From assembly GCA_029939595.1 (NCBI GenBank), contig JAOZSQ010000032.1, positions 1-22,690 of the forward strand: 22,690 bases of DNA, given 5' to 3'. The notes beneath the pieces are model-generated. The model ran no database searches, was not told the origin of the DNA, and saw nothing but the letters and a program-made list of their open reading frames with translations. The stretch is from EX4572-165 sp002254885. GTDB taxonomy: Archaea; Thermoplasmatota; E2; DHVEG-1. How positions within the stretch are numbered: position 1 is the stretch's first letter; the number at the start of each line of letters is the position of its first letter. A program made the position numbers and the translations under genes. Positions 14,941-22,480 of this stretch are shown here, piece after piece.

Positions 14941-15771
14941 TTAAGTTAGTGTTACTCCATCAACGTAATATGCATAATGAGCGAAGAATAATTGAAGATA
15001 GGGGAAACCAACATATCCTAAACGAATATGAGGGGCCCAATGAAATACGGATGAAAGAATCATGATATTATCTTTTGTAATATCTTCAAATGTTAAACCG
15101 TTATGATCTTCTTTTCCATCCCAAATTGTTGAAAAGCTTTTACTGGATTTTTTAGGGAGAAATATATTTTCATTGAAAGCAAAATCAAGAAGAGCATGGT
15201 GATAGGGGTTTCCCTGTTCATCTAACCATCTTGAATTGATCTCATTGACATATGTTCTAATTTTCCCATAAAAAAAAGTATTATCATTGTTGGTTATAGT
15301 TACATCAATTTTAATTTGCGCATCATCAAGCCATTGGCCCTTGGTTTCGATGCTTATATCTTGTTCAACTGCCTGATTTGTATTTTCTAAAATCATTTTT
15401 TGATATGTATCCTTAATTTCTTGATATGATCCAGAATTACCTACGAAAAGAGATCTTCCACCATCAACATATATTGTTGGAATTGCAACAGTTTGATAAT
15501 CTTTTGTTCGTATCTTGGCATTTGGATTTACATCAGAAACAAGACTAACATAAAAGAAGGGATACTGAGAAGAGTCGTAAAGCTCATATAATGCCTTTGA
15601 TGCATCTGGACATTGTGAACACCATGTTGTTGTTGCATATTCTACAAAAACCGTATGTTCATTTTGATTTTTACTGATTATATCTTTATGAATATCAATT
15701 TTTTGAATTCCATATGCGGATGGAATAAACATGAAAAATAATACAATTATTATCGTAACTATTTTTTTCAT
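14941..15771 (-). CDS. Secreted thioredoxin-fold protein (paralogue of the next gene)
   Basis: The 276-residue protein has a signal peptide (KKIVTIIIVLFFMF, cut near AYG at 19-21). A thioredoxin-like domain (about 38-130) follows, with TTWCSQC (redox pair C51/C54) and the cis-proline AIPTIYVDGG (P98). A beta-rich C-terminal domain (about 140-276) is shared with the downstream protein: HALLDFAFN here against HAFLEFAIN there. Unlike that protein it lacks the Ig-like domains and lasting anchor, so it should be released or loosely bound. AGAGGAAA upstream of the ATG is the ribosome site. It lies 67 bases upstream of its paralogue on the same strand, so the pair arose by tandem duplication and is probably one operon. 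Confidence 0.82.
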   Translation of the reverse strand: MKKIVTIIIVLFFMFIPSAYGIQKIDIHKDIISKNQNEHTVFVEYATTTWCSQCPDASKALYELYDSSQYPFFYVSLVSDVNPNAKIRTKDYQTVAIPTIYVDGGRSLFVGNSGSYQEIKDTYQKMILENTNQAVEQDISIETKGQWLDDAQIKIDVTITNNDNTFFYGKIRTYVNEINSRWLDEQGNPYHHALLDFAFNENIFLPKKSSKSFSTIWDGKEDHNGLTFEDITKDNIMILSSVFHWAPHIRLGYVGFPYLQLFFAHYAYYVDGVTLT

Positions 15772-15970
15772 CTATTTTTTCCTCTAATTGAAAATGTATT
15801 TTCACTAATAATTATAATATTTATATTATTTAATATTAACGTGAATTATGTGTGGTTGTTCATTATTCAGAGAAAGAATCATGGTATATCAAATAAATTA
15901 ATGGAAAAAAAGGAATTATTTTTTAAAAAAAAAATCTTAGTTTATAAAAGATAATGAACTTGCATCGCAA

Positions 15971-15980
15971 ATTATATAAT
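15971..15980 (+). promoter_or_regulatory. TATA box of the C25 peptidase gene
   Basis: ATTATATAAT is centred about 28 bases before the ATG at 16004, predicting a leaderless mRNA. The 232-base gap before the gene otherwise holds only AT-rich DNA with no clear element. Confidence 0.6.
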
Positions 15981-16003
15981 ATGTAAATATAATATTTTCA
16001 TCT

Positions 16004-18271
16004 ATGAGAAAAAGTTATATTTTTTTCGTGTTATGTTTCTTTTTGCTTAATAGTTTAACATCAGGTTTGTTTTTTATTCATCTAGAAGCTCAACAAATAG
16101 AAACACCTGAGGATATCTGGAATGCAGATATTTTTATAGTATCTGATAAAGACCCGTATTATTCACTTTTGAGTTCATCTATTGCTTGTTATTATCCTTT
16201 TGAAAACAGTACTAGTGTTCTTAAACCGATTCTTATAAACCCTGGTGGAGAATTGCTTGATCAACATCAAAGATTCATTGATTCATATGCTCCAGATCCT
16301 TTAATTGTTAGTATTGGACAAAACCTTAAAACACCATATCAAACCATAATAATCAACGAATCGCCTGTTGATATGTCTATTTTTCTTGCCTCTTTTTATG
16401 TTCAGAGTTCCAAAGCAATGATTATACCATATGGGGCTGGAAATGATTATACAAATGCATTACTTGCAACACCACTATCTAGTTATCTTCATATTCCAAT
16501 TCTTATTTATCAAAACAACTCTCAGGAAATCAATGAGGTCGTTCAAGACTTAAAAATCGATGAATTATATATCATTGGCGATATCAATCCAGATATATTT
16601 ATCGCTGAATCAAAAGAATCATTCCCTGATTCGATATCTATTTCAAATAAGATTTTAAGCACAATAAATCAAAAATTCCAATCGATAAATTATCTCACAT
16701 TAACAAACCCCATAGACATCCAAAATAAACAGATCATATCCACAAACATAACAAAGCAAGAATTCTTATTGAATAACATCCAAATTACTGTTGGAGGGAT
16801 ACCAATAAATTTGAAGGGAACGCCGATTATTACTTCAACCATAAAAATTCCTTCGGGTATTCATCATCTTCAATACAACGTAAACTATAGCTCTCTTCTT
16901 GATGAATCTTCATTGATCCATGCTATAGATCCTTATCTTTCTTGCACTTTAAAAGACCCTAATAACGTAGTTATTGGGTATAGTATGAGCCCATCGTATG
17001 ATGTAGGCCGTATGTATATTGATACCTTAATATCGAATTTTTCAGGCGATTATACATTGACAATAACTTCATATCATGGCTTAAAGGGGGGCTTTTTTTC
17101 GTCAAGAGGTTTTTCAAGGATTGATGCTAACCTTGATCTTACTATCCAATATGATCAATTACAAACATCTCACCTGCCTTATGTTAATTCTTTATCATCA
17201 TTAGCACCATATCTAACAAGTGCACATGGAGGAATGATTATTGCAAATGAATCATTTTCATTAACTTCTCAGTCATATGATAACATAGCAGAGGGTTACG
17301 CAACAGGTCCTTGTTATGAAGAAAAACTCCATGAATTTAACAATGATATCGTAAATAATACAGCCAATGAAATTCAGAAAAATATTGATCTATTAGCAAA
17401 ATATGGGCTTGGTTCTTCTTATCTTAATGGTCATGCATGGCTTGCAATTCTTGGTGATACCAATATGATACCGATGTATTATTATCCACCTTCTCAAATG
17501 GGACTATATGAAAAAGGACTCCCCTCAGATAACCCATATGGTTTAAACGAATCACTTTCAATTGGACGGATTCTTGGCTATTCAATTTCAGATGTCTCAA
17601 ATCTTATTTGTAGGACACTTTTTTATGAAACAATTTGTTCAAATCCGGAAGTGTCATCTTGGAGAAATATGTTTCATTTCATGTTTGGTGAAGGTTATGG
17701 GGAAACTGGTGGATTGTTTCATCAGATCCCATATTCAAAAGAGATTGAACAATATGGATTTGAGTCTGAGGTCTATGGTGATTTAAGAAATAGTAGACAA
17801 TATGCAGAAAAATTCAATGTTTTCACGGGGGCTAATTATAATGAATACCTTGGTCATGGTGACTGGTTTTGGTTTATACCCTCAATTTATGGTTTTGATA
17901 TGTATGGTAAATCCTTTGATGTTGCACATTTAAAAGACTGGGTCTTTGAAAAACCAAGTATTTTTCTTACGTCTGCATGTTTAATGGGTCGGGTTGATGG
18001 AATACCTCCATGGATGAATATAGGGGTGACATTACTTCATGCAGGGTGCAATGCATTTGTTGGATCCACTAGGGAGACTGGTCAGGAGGCAGGTCTTGAA
18101 ATTCTAGAGAATTCTTTAATTATTAATGATACAAGTATGGGTGAGGCTTTACGAAAAGAAAAAAGAGATGATAAAATTGGGCCCACATATTTTGTTAGGG
18201 TTTTATATGGTGATCCTGCGTTCAATCCTTATGATCCTAATAATGGGTTTAGCAATCAAGGTACCCCATAA
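16004..18271 (+). CDS. Secreted gingipain-like (C25) cysteine peptidase
   Basis: The 755-residue protein starts with a signal peptide (about 1-29, ending near HLEA). The N-terminal part (about 95-200) looks like a cell-wall-binding-repeat-2 fold: KAMIIPYGAGNDYTNALLATPLSSYLHIPILIYQ then ELYIIGD (187-193); I infer this from pattern, not from a search. Residues about 230-385 form a beta-sandwich-like region. The peptidase unit (about 400-745) has the catalytic pair H618 in YLGHGDW and C659 in TSACLMG, then the terminal VLYGDPAFNP typical of caspase-like C25 enzymes. It is likely an exported endopeptidase; no zinc or serine motif is present. A leaderless start at 16004 fits the TATA box. Confidence 0.8.
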   Translation: MRKSYIFFVLCFFLLNSLTSGLFFIHLEAQQIETPEDIWNADIFIVSDKDPYYSLLSSSIACYYPFENSTSVLKPILINPGGELLDQHQRFIDSYAPDPLIVSIGQNLKTPYQTIIINESPVDMSIFLASFYVQSSKAMIIPYGAGNDYTNALLATPLSSYLHIPILIYQNNSQEINEVVQDLKIDELYIIGDINPDIFIAESKESFPDSISISNKILSTINQKFQSINYLTLTNPIDIQNKQIISTNITKQEFLLNNIQITVGGIPINLKGTPIITSTIKIPSGIHHLQYNVNYSSLLDESSLIHAIDPYLSCTLKDPNNVVIGYSMSPSYDVGRMYIDTLISNFSGDYTLTITSYHGLKGGFFSSRGFSRIDANLDLTIQYDQLQTSHLPYVNSLSSLAPYLTSAHGGMIIANESFSLTSQSYDNIAEGYATGPCYEEKLHEFNNDIVNNTANEIQKNIDLLAKYGLGSSYLNGHAWLAILGDTNMIPMYYYPPSQMGLYEKGLPSDNPYGLNESLSIGRILGYSISDVSNLICRTLFYETICSNPEVSSWRNMFHFMFGEGYGETGGLFHQIPYSKEIEQYGFESEVYGDLRNSRQYAEKFNVFTGANYNEYLGHGDWFWFIPSIYGFDMYGKSFDVAHLKDWVFEKPSIFLTSACLMGRVDGIPPWMNIGVTLLHAGCNAFVGSTRETGQEAGLEILENSLIINDTSMGEALRKEKRDDKIGPTYFVRVLYGDPAFNPYDPNNGFSNQGTP

Positions 18272-18297
18272 TAAAAGAATTATATAAAGTTATATTT

Positions 18298-19245
18298 TTA
18301 TATATATTCAATATCTCCTGCAACAATATGAGTTATTCCTTTATTTGTTGATAAAAATAAACAACCATTTTCGTCAATATCTGAAACACGACCTTTTATT
18401 GTTTCTTTTTCACCATGAACACAAATTTCTTTACCAATTATGTTAGCATATGATAACCATGTTTTTTGAATAAAATCTAAATCTTTACAAACGATATACT
18501 GATAAATTTTATCAAAATGCAGAAGAATTGAGCGAAGCAGCAGTACTCTTGAAACCTCATTTCCAGTAAACTTTTTTAATGATGTTGCAGAATGATTCAG
18601 AGCAGATGGAATACCATTATTGACGTTTAATCCAATTCCAATGATGCTATAATTAATTTTATCCATTTCTGCATCTAATTCAGTAAGAATTCCACAGATC
18701 TTTTTACCATCCAATAAAATATCATTAGGCCATTTAATTTCTGGATTGATATTACAAATTTCTTTAAGAGCAATTGAAATTGCAATGCTCGCTGCCATTG
18801 TAACATACATAGCTTTTTGAGGTGGAATATCTGGATAAAGGATAACTGAGAACCACAAACCGCCCTTAGGTGAAAACCATTTTCTATTTTTTCTTCCCCG
18901 CCCATTCATTTGTTCTTCGGTTACAATAACGCATCCCTCAGAGATATCTTTTTTTAGTAGTTCTTTTGCATGACTATTTGTTGAAGGTAGTGATGGAAAA
19001 TGATAAAATTTTTTACCAATAATTGAGGTCTTAATATATGGAAGAATTTCCTCAGCAATTGGAATATCTGGACGAAAAATTAATCGATATCCCTTGTTTT
19101 TTTTGGATTCAAAAATATAGCCTTTCTGTTCAAAAGACTTAATATATTTCCAAATAGAAGTTCGAGAAACATTCAGTTCTTTTGCAAGTGTCTCACCAGA
19201 AACATACTCCTTTTGTTCAAGTCTTTTTAATAGATGTTTGTTCAT
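18298..19245 (-). CDS. birA: Biotin-protein ligase and biotin operon repressor
   Basis: BirA joins biotin to acceptor lysines of biotin-dependent carboxylases through biotinyl-AMP and also acts as a repressor. The 315-residue protein has an N-terminal winged helix (about 4-55; LAKELNVSRTSIWKYIKSFE), the ligase core with STNSHA (88-93), GRGRKNRKWFSP (115-126), KWPNDILLDGKKICGIL (171-187) and GIGLNVNNG (203-211), and a C-terminal beta domain to the end. The presence of the winged helix means it belongs to the bifunctional class. The start codon overlaps the symporter stop by 4 bases (ATGA), so it is translated by coupling and has no promoter of its own. Its operator is the inverted repeat at 20585-20616. 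Confidence 0.95.
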   Translation of the reverse strand: MNKHLLKRLEQKEYVSGETLAKELNVSRTSIWKYIKSFEQKGYIFESKKNKGYRLIFRPDIPIAEEILPYIKTSIIGKKFYHFPSLPSTNSHAKELLKKDISEGCVIVTEEQMNGRGRKNRKWFSPKGGLWFSVILYPDIPPQKAMYVTMAASIAISIALKEICNINPEIKWPNDILLDGKKICGILTELDAEMDKINYSIIGIGLNVNNGIPSALNHSATSLKKFTGNEVSRVLLLRSILLHFDKIYQYIVCKDLDFIQKTWLSYANIIGKEICVHGEKETIKGRVSDIDENGCLFLSTNKGITHIVAGDIEYI

Positions 19246-20585
19246 TGTTTTCTATCTCTTAATATAAGCAATGGCATTAATGAAAAAGCCATGCCAATAA
19301 GTACAGCTTCTATTCCAAATGGGTTATTTAAAAAGAACCATATCAAAGAAACACCTCCACCAAAAATAAGACTGAATAATGCACCGTTTGAACTGACATG
19401 TGTTTTTTCTTTATAAAAACCAAATATTATTGGAAGGGTTAGCCCTGCGGTAAAAATTGTATAAGCAAGTTGCAATGTTTTAAGGATATCATTAAGGTAA
19501 AGGGCTAATACAAGCGCACCAATCCCAATAATTAGTATCCCTACTCTGGATAGGTTAATATTTTTCTTTTTAAAAATATCGATACTGATTATGGTGCCTG
19601 CGGATAGAAGACATGAATCAGCAGATGAAAGCATTACAGATACAAATGCTGCAAGAATCACGCCAGCTAACAATGGCGATAAAGAAAAAACTGCTGTTGG
19701 TATTGCAATATATGGATTTGTAAGACCTGGGTGAATGATAAGTGCAGATATAGCAATTAATCCAATTGCAATTGCGAAAATTAGTTTAAAAATCCCTGAG
19801 AATATTGCTCCAAATTTTGCGGTTTTTTCATCTTTTGCAGATAATAATTTCGAGTAGATGTCTGGTCCTACGATATGGGGTAGAAACATCATCAGAAAAA
19901 TGGATGCCACTCCCATGAATCCGATGTTTTCATTCATTGGAAATGATAAGGTTGTAGTTGATAATTCTCCAATGTTTGGTAAAGCTTCAAGAAATAGTAA
20001 GGGTGTTGCTATAAAGCAAATGCCGATAAACATCACAAAAAATTGGATGATGTCAGTATATGCAACTGCATATTGGCCTCCTAGAATTGTATAAACGATA
20101 AATCCAAGTGTTATTAGTACTAATATTAAGGTGTAATCAACATATAATACTACAGAAAGAACAAGGCTACATGCTTGTATAAGTAATGAGATCCAGGCAA
20201 TTTCCGTGATAAGAATGAGGATTGCTGAGGAAAAACGAACTCTTCTATCAAAGAAGGAACCTGTTATGTCTGGTAGTGTAACTAGGCCTGTTTTTCTTAC
20301 TTTTTTAGCTAGAAATAAACCAAGGATGATTAGTCCAAGACCTCCCGCAATATCATACCATAGAGCGGGTAATCCTTGGGCATAGATTCTTCCCCCTGCA
20401 ACAATAGTTGCTGATCCTCCAACTGTTGTTGCTGTGATTGTAGATAATAATGCAAGTTTTCCAAGACTTCTATCTGCTAAGAAAAAACCATTTGAATTTT
20501 TTATTTTCTTTTTACAGTACAATCCAATCGTAATTAATGAACCTAGATAGATAAGAATGATGCCAAGTATAACTGTTAATTCCAT
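19242..20585 (-). CDS. SSS-family sodium:solute symporter, predicted biotin transporter
   Basis: The 447-residue protein has about 12-13 transmembrane helices and belongs to the SSS/SLC5 family. Seen family features are FFLADRSLG near 34-42, then TATTVGGSATIVAGG, YDIAGGLGLIILGLFLA, and the helix with SVMLSSADSCLLSAG, which holds the serines expected at the Na2 sodium site. The substrate is inferred: the gene is the first of a two-gene operon with birA and carries a BirA-type operator at its start, so biotin (or a related vitamin such as pantothenate or lipoate) is likely. In animals the SSS member SLC5A6 carries these same vitamins. I see no BioY-type transporter in the window. The ATG is 20583-20585. 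Confidence 0.88.
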   Translation of the reverse strand: MELTVILGIILIYLGSLITIGLYCKKKIKNSNGFFLADRSLGKLALLSTITATTVGGSATIVAGGRIYAQGLPALWYDIAGGLGLIILGLFLAKKVRKTGLVTLPDITGSFFDRRVRFSSAILILITEIAWISLLIQACSLVLSVVLYVDYTLILVLITLGFIVYTILGGQYAVAYTDIIQFFVMFIGICFIATPLLFLEALPNIGELSTTTLSFPMNENIGFMGVASIFLMMFLPHIVGPDIYSKLLSAKDEKTAKFGAIFSGIFKLIFAIAIGLIAISALIIHPGLTNPYIAIPTAVFSLSPLLAGVILAAFVSVMLSSADSCLLSAGTIISIDIFKKKNINLSRVGILIIGIGALVLALYLNDILKTLQLAYTIFTAGLTLPIIFGFYKEKTHVSSNGALFSLIFGGGVSLIWFFLNNPFGIEAVLIGMAFSLMPLLILRDRKQ

Positions 20586-20616
20586 TGTTAACCAATGGTG
20601 GATGTATGGTTAACAG
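20585..20616 (-). promoter_or_regulatory. Predicted BirA operator
   Basis: On the plus strand the sequence reads TTGTTAACC-N14-GGTTAACAG. The inner 8 bp (TGTTAACC at 20586-20593 and GGTTAACA at 20608-20615) form a perfect inverted repeat with a 14-base spacer. This fits the known BirA box, TTGTAAACC-N14/15-GGTTTACAA, in half-site and spacing. It lies between the TATA box (20617-20628) and the symporter start, across the expected transcription start, so BirA bound here should block initiation. Confidence 0.85.
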
Positions 20617-20628
20617 TTTTTAAATATT
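20617..20628 (-). promoter_or_regulatory. TATA box of the symporter-birA operon
   Basis: The minus strand reads AATATTTAAAAA, placing the transcription start near 20595, inside the BirA operator and about 10 bases before the symporter ATG. Confidence 0.55.
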
Positions 20629-20706
20629 GTGGTTGAAAAAAGTAAAAGAAACATACTGTTTTTTAAATCAAAACATGATATCGTTAATATGGGATTGTGA
20701 GGAAAC

Positions 20707-20979
20707 ATGAGAGATAAGATAATAAAAGAAGCATTGGAATGGTATGAACAACAGGAAAACAATCCAAATATTGAAGATTTTGTTAATCTTGTCATTGGAA
20801 AAACAACTGATAACATACTTGGCCATGTTCAAAAAGAATTTGAAGATGAATTCAAAAAAGGAGTTCTTGAACATCCCTTTTTTATCTCAAGTGAATACTA
20901 TTTAGAATTAAAATTAAAAGATGTAAAAAATAAATATCTTAAAGAAATTGATACTGAAATGAAGGCATCAGAAGAGTAA
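20707..20979 (+). CDS. Small acidic helical protein, 90 residues
   Basis: A soluble, mostly helical, charged protein (ALEWYEQQENN, then KEFEDEFKKG and a Lys/Glu-rich C-terminus). I do not recognise a family. There is no cysteine, signal peptide or membrane helix. GTGAGGAAAC just before the ATG at 20707 is the ribosome site. It is divergent from the symporter gene across 121 bases. It is followed by an eight-T tract (21006-21013) that probably ends the transcript. Confidence 0.6.
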   Translation: MRDKIIKEALEWYEQQENNPNIEDFVNLVIGKTTDNILGHVQKEFEDEFKKGVLEHPFFISSEYYLELKLKDVKNKYLKEIDTEMKASEE

Positions 20980-21005
20980 TTTTTGCTGATATGATTTCCA
21001 TATAG

Positions 21006-21013
21006 TTTTTTTT
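21006..21013 (+). terminator. T tract after the 90-residue protein gene
   Basis: Eight T residues 27 bases after the stop codon. Archaeal RNA polymerase ends transcription at such tracts without needing a hairpin. The rest of the 245-base gap to 21225 shows only the Nudix promoter and an unconvincing 27-codon frame. Confidence 0.35.
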
Positions 21014-21190
21014 CATCTAATATTTATTATTTTAAATTTAAAACGTAATATCCCAAAGTATGATATATACAAAAAATGAAAGAAAATATGGTATCATTTG
21101 AATATATGGCTATCGTCTTGTCATTGGTGAAGAATATAAATCAAGAAATGGAAAAATAATTAATCATTATTTTACATTTCATTTTTTAAT

Positions 21191-21202
21191 AAATATTTAA
21201 AT
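21191..21202 (+). promoter_or_regulatory. TATA box of the Nudix gene
   Basis: AAATATTTAAAT is centred 28 bases before the ATG at 21225, placing the transcript start within a few bases of it. This supports that ATG over the in-frame TTG at 21210. Confidence 0.55.
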
Positions 21203-21224
21203 CTCCCAGTTGCTTTCAAACATT

Positions 21225-21725
21225 ATGTTTGATGAAAAAAATTATTTTTCTTTAATTGAATCATTTAATAATAAACTTCCAAAGAGAAATGATGGGAAAA
21301 TTGATTATACTCACTCAGAAAAAGCAGCGGTTATCACAATTTTTGTAACATATAATAATAAGATATTATTGTTAAAAAGAAGTCAGGATGTTCTTACATA
21401 TAAAGGGAAATGGAATACCGTTGCAGGATATCTTGATGAAGTAAGACCAATAAATGATAAGATCTTTGAAGAATTAAATGAAGAAGTATCTATTTCTCAA
21501 GATGAAATAAAAAAAATAAATCTTGGGACACCTTATTCATACATTGATGAAGATATTAAAAGAACATGGATTATCCATCCAGTTCTTGCAATTCTTAAGG
21601 AAAAACCACAAATAACATTGGATTGGGAACATACGAACTATTGTTGGATAAAACTTGATGAAATCGATCAATACGATACTGTTCCAAATGCAAAGAAAAG
21701 TTTAATCAAATCTTTTGAAGAATGA
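21225..21725 (+). CDS. Nudix-family protein with a diverged Nudix box
   Basis: Numbering from the ATG at 21225 gives 166 residues. The fold is clear: KAAVITIFVTYNNKILLLKR, then KGKWNTVAGYLDE, then the box helix. The Nudix box (GX5EX7REUXEEXGU) is read as GYLDEVR-PINDKIF-EELNEEVSI. The glycine and the EE pair are kept, but the first E is R, the R is E and the late G is S. Catalysis depends on the glutamates of REUXEE, which remain, so it may still be a phosphohydrolase acting on a nucleoside diphosphate derivative, or it may be a binding protein. The preceding HTH-type partner is absent; the next gene is a regulator on the same strand. Confidence 0.8.
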   Translation: MFDEKNYFSLIESFNNKLPKRNDGKIDYTHSEKAAVITIFVTYNNKILLLKRSQDVLTYKGKWNTVAGYLDEVRPINDKIFEELNEEVSISQDEIKKINLGTPYSYIDEDIKRTWIIHPVLAILKEKPQITLDWEHTNYCWIKLDEIDQYDTVPNAKKSLIKSFEE

Positions 21726-21742
21726 TGCTTCATTCATAATAA

Positions 21743-21764
21743 TTTTTTTTTAGATATCTTTAAA
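21743..21764 (+). promoter_or_regulatory. T tract terminator and TATA box of the HTH gene
   Basis: Nine T residues (21743-21751) follow the Nudix stop and should end that transcript. TCTTTAAAAG (about 21757-21766) is centred about 27 bases before the ATG at 21789, giving a leaderless start for the regulator. Confidence 0.45.
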
Positions 21765-21788
21765 AGCTACTCTATCTTATTAAAAACT

Positions 21789-22124
21789 ATGAAACAGACT
21801 CCATGTGAATATTTAATTTGGAATGGAATTCCTGTTATACGAAGAGAAATTGCAAAAAGCATGATTAATGATTTTAAACTTAATCAAAGGCAAACCGCTG
21901 AAAAACTTGGCATCACGCCTGCTGCGGTTTCCCAGTATATTTCAGGTAAAAGAGGGAAAATAGAAGTTAAAGATAAAGAAATATTGAACGAAATTTACAT
22001 ATCTGCAAAGACTATAATTGAAAAAGGTGATTCTGCTGTTGTACCAGAAACCTGTAGATTATGTTCGTTAATGCGAAAGAGAAGTATCTTTTCCATTCCC
22101 TGCGACCTATGTAGTACTGATTGA
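21789..22124 (+). CDS. Archaeal XRE-type transcriptional regulator with Cys cluster
   Basis: The 111-residue protein belongs to the group of predicted archaeal regulators with a helix-turn-helix (about 31-57; LNQRQTAEKLGITPAAVSQY) and a C-terminal cysteine cluster. The cluster is ETCRLC (C89, C92) and IPCDLC (C105, C108), two CxxC pairs that could bind zinc or an iron-sulfur group; C6 near the start is a further candidate. Related proteins are proposed to respond to redox state or metals, but the target genes are unknown. It has its own TATA box and a leaderless ATG. No neighbouring gene is obviously controlled by it. Confidence 0.88.
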   Translation: MKQTPCEYLIWNGIPVIRREIAKSMINDFKLNQRQTAEKLGITPAAVSQYISGKRGKIEVKDKEILNEIYISAKTIIEKGDSAVVPETCRLCSLMRKRSIFSIPCDLCSTD

Positions 22125-22234
22125 ATTTATTGATAAATCTAATAATTTTCATTATATTTTTATTAAAATTTCCTACTATTGCATAGTCCTTTATTAATTG
22201 AAAATATCAGTAATATACGTCAATAAGCGAATTA

Positions 22235-22255
22235 TAGTACGATACTATTATAAAT
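22235..22255 (+). promoter_or_regulatory. Palindrome plus TATA box before the 22278 transcript
   Basis: TAGTA-CGA-TACTA (22235-22247; 6-bp arms if the outer A/T pair is counted) directly precedes TTATAAAT (22248-22255). The TATA box predicts a transcription start at about 22277-22278, exactly where the hairpin below begins. The palindrome is a plausible binding site for a regulator. Confidence 0.45.
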
Positions 22256-22277
22256 GCTTATTAAGATGTAATAATGC

Positions 22278-22350
22278 AAATGAGGTGTTTATCAAAAATT
22301 CATTTAAAATTTCTGCCTCCATTTACTTCAAAGAATACCCCACCTCATTT
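22278..22350 (+). ncRNA. Candidate small RNA closed by a 10-bp stem
   Basis: AAATGAGGTG (22278-22287) and CACCTCATTT (22341-22350) form a perfect 10-bp closing stem of a 73-nt RNA, and the predicted transcription start falls on its first base. No box C/D or H/ACA signature was found. An alternative is a leaderless 35-codon gene, ATG 22280 to TAG 22387 (MRCLSKIHLKFLPPF...). The 356-base stretch from 22125 to 22480 otherwise holds only AT-rich DNA and the direct repeat TTTATCAAA (22288-22296 and 22374-22382). Confidence 0.4.
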
Positions 22351-22480
22351 TGATCAATTCTATTTTAACTTGACTTTATCAAATTAGGTTGATATAATGT
22401 TTTTAGATTCCTCTTTATTCAATGTATTTTTTAAGGAGAAAACAAGGGTTTATTAGATATTGAATTATTGTGATTTTCTG

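Noticed and set aside
15848..15901. 17-codon frame MCGCSLF in the gap before the C25 peptidase
   Set aside because: Very short, with no ribosome site and no well-placed promoter; the two cysteines alone are not enough.
21076..21159. 27-codon frame before the Nudix gene
   Set aside because: The only TATA-like sequence is about 10 bases from the ATG, too close, and there is no ribosome site; composition is as expected by chance.
22278..22350. Second MITE with ends AAATGAGGTG / CACCTCATTT
   Set aside because: The flanks (ATAATGC and TGATCAA) do not match, so there is no target duplication, and the ends differ from those of the element at 34-134.
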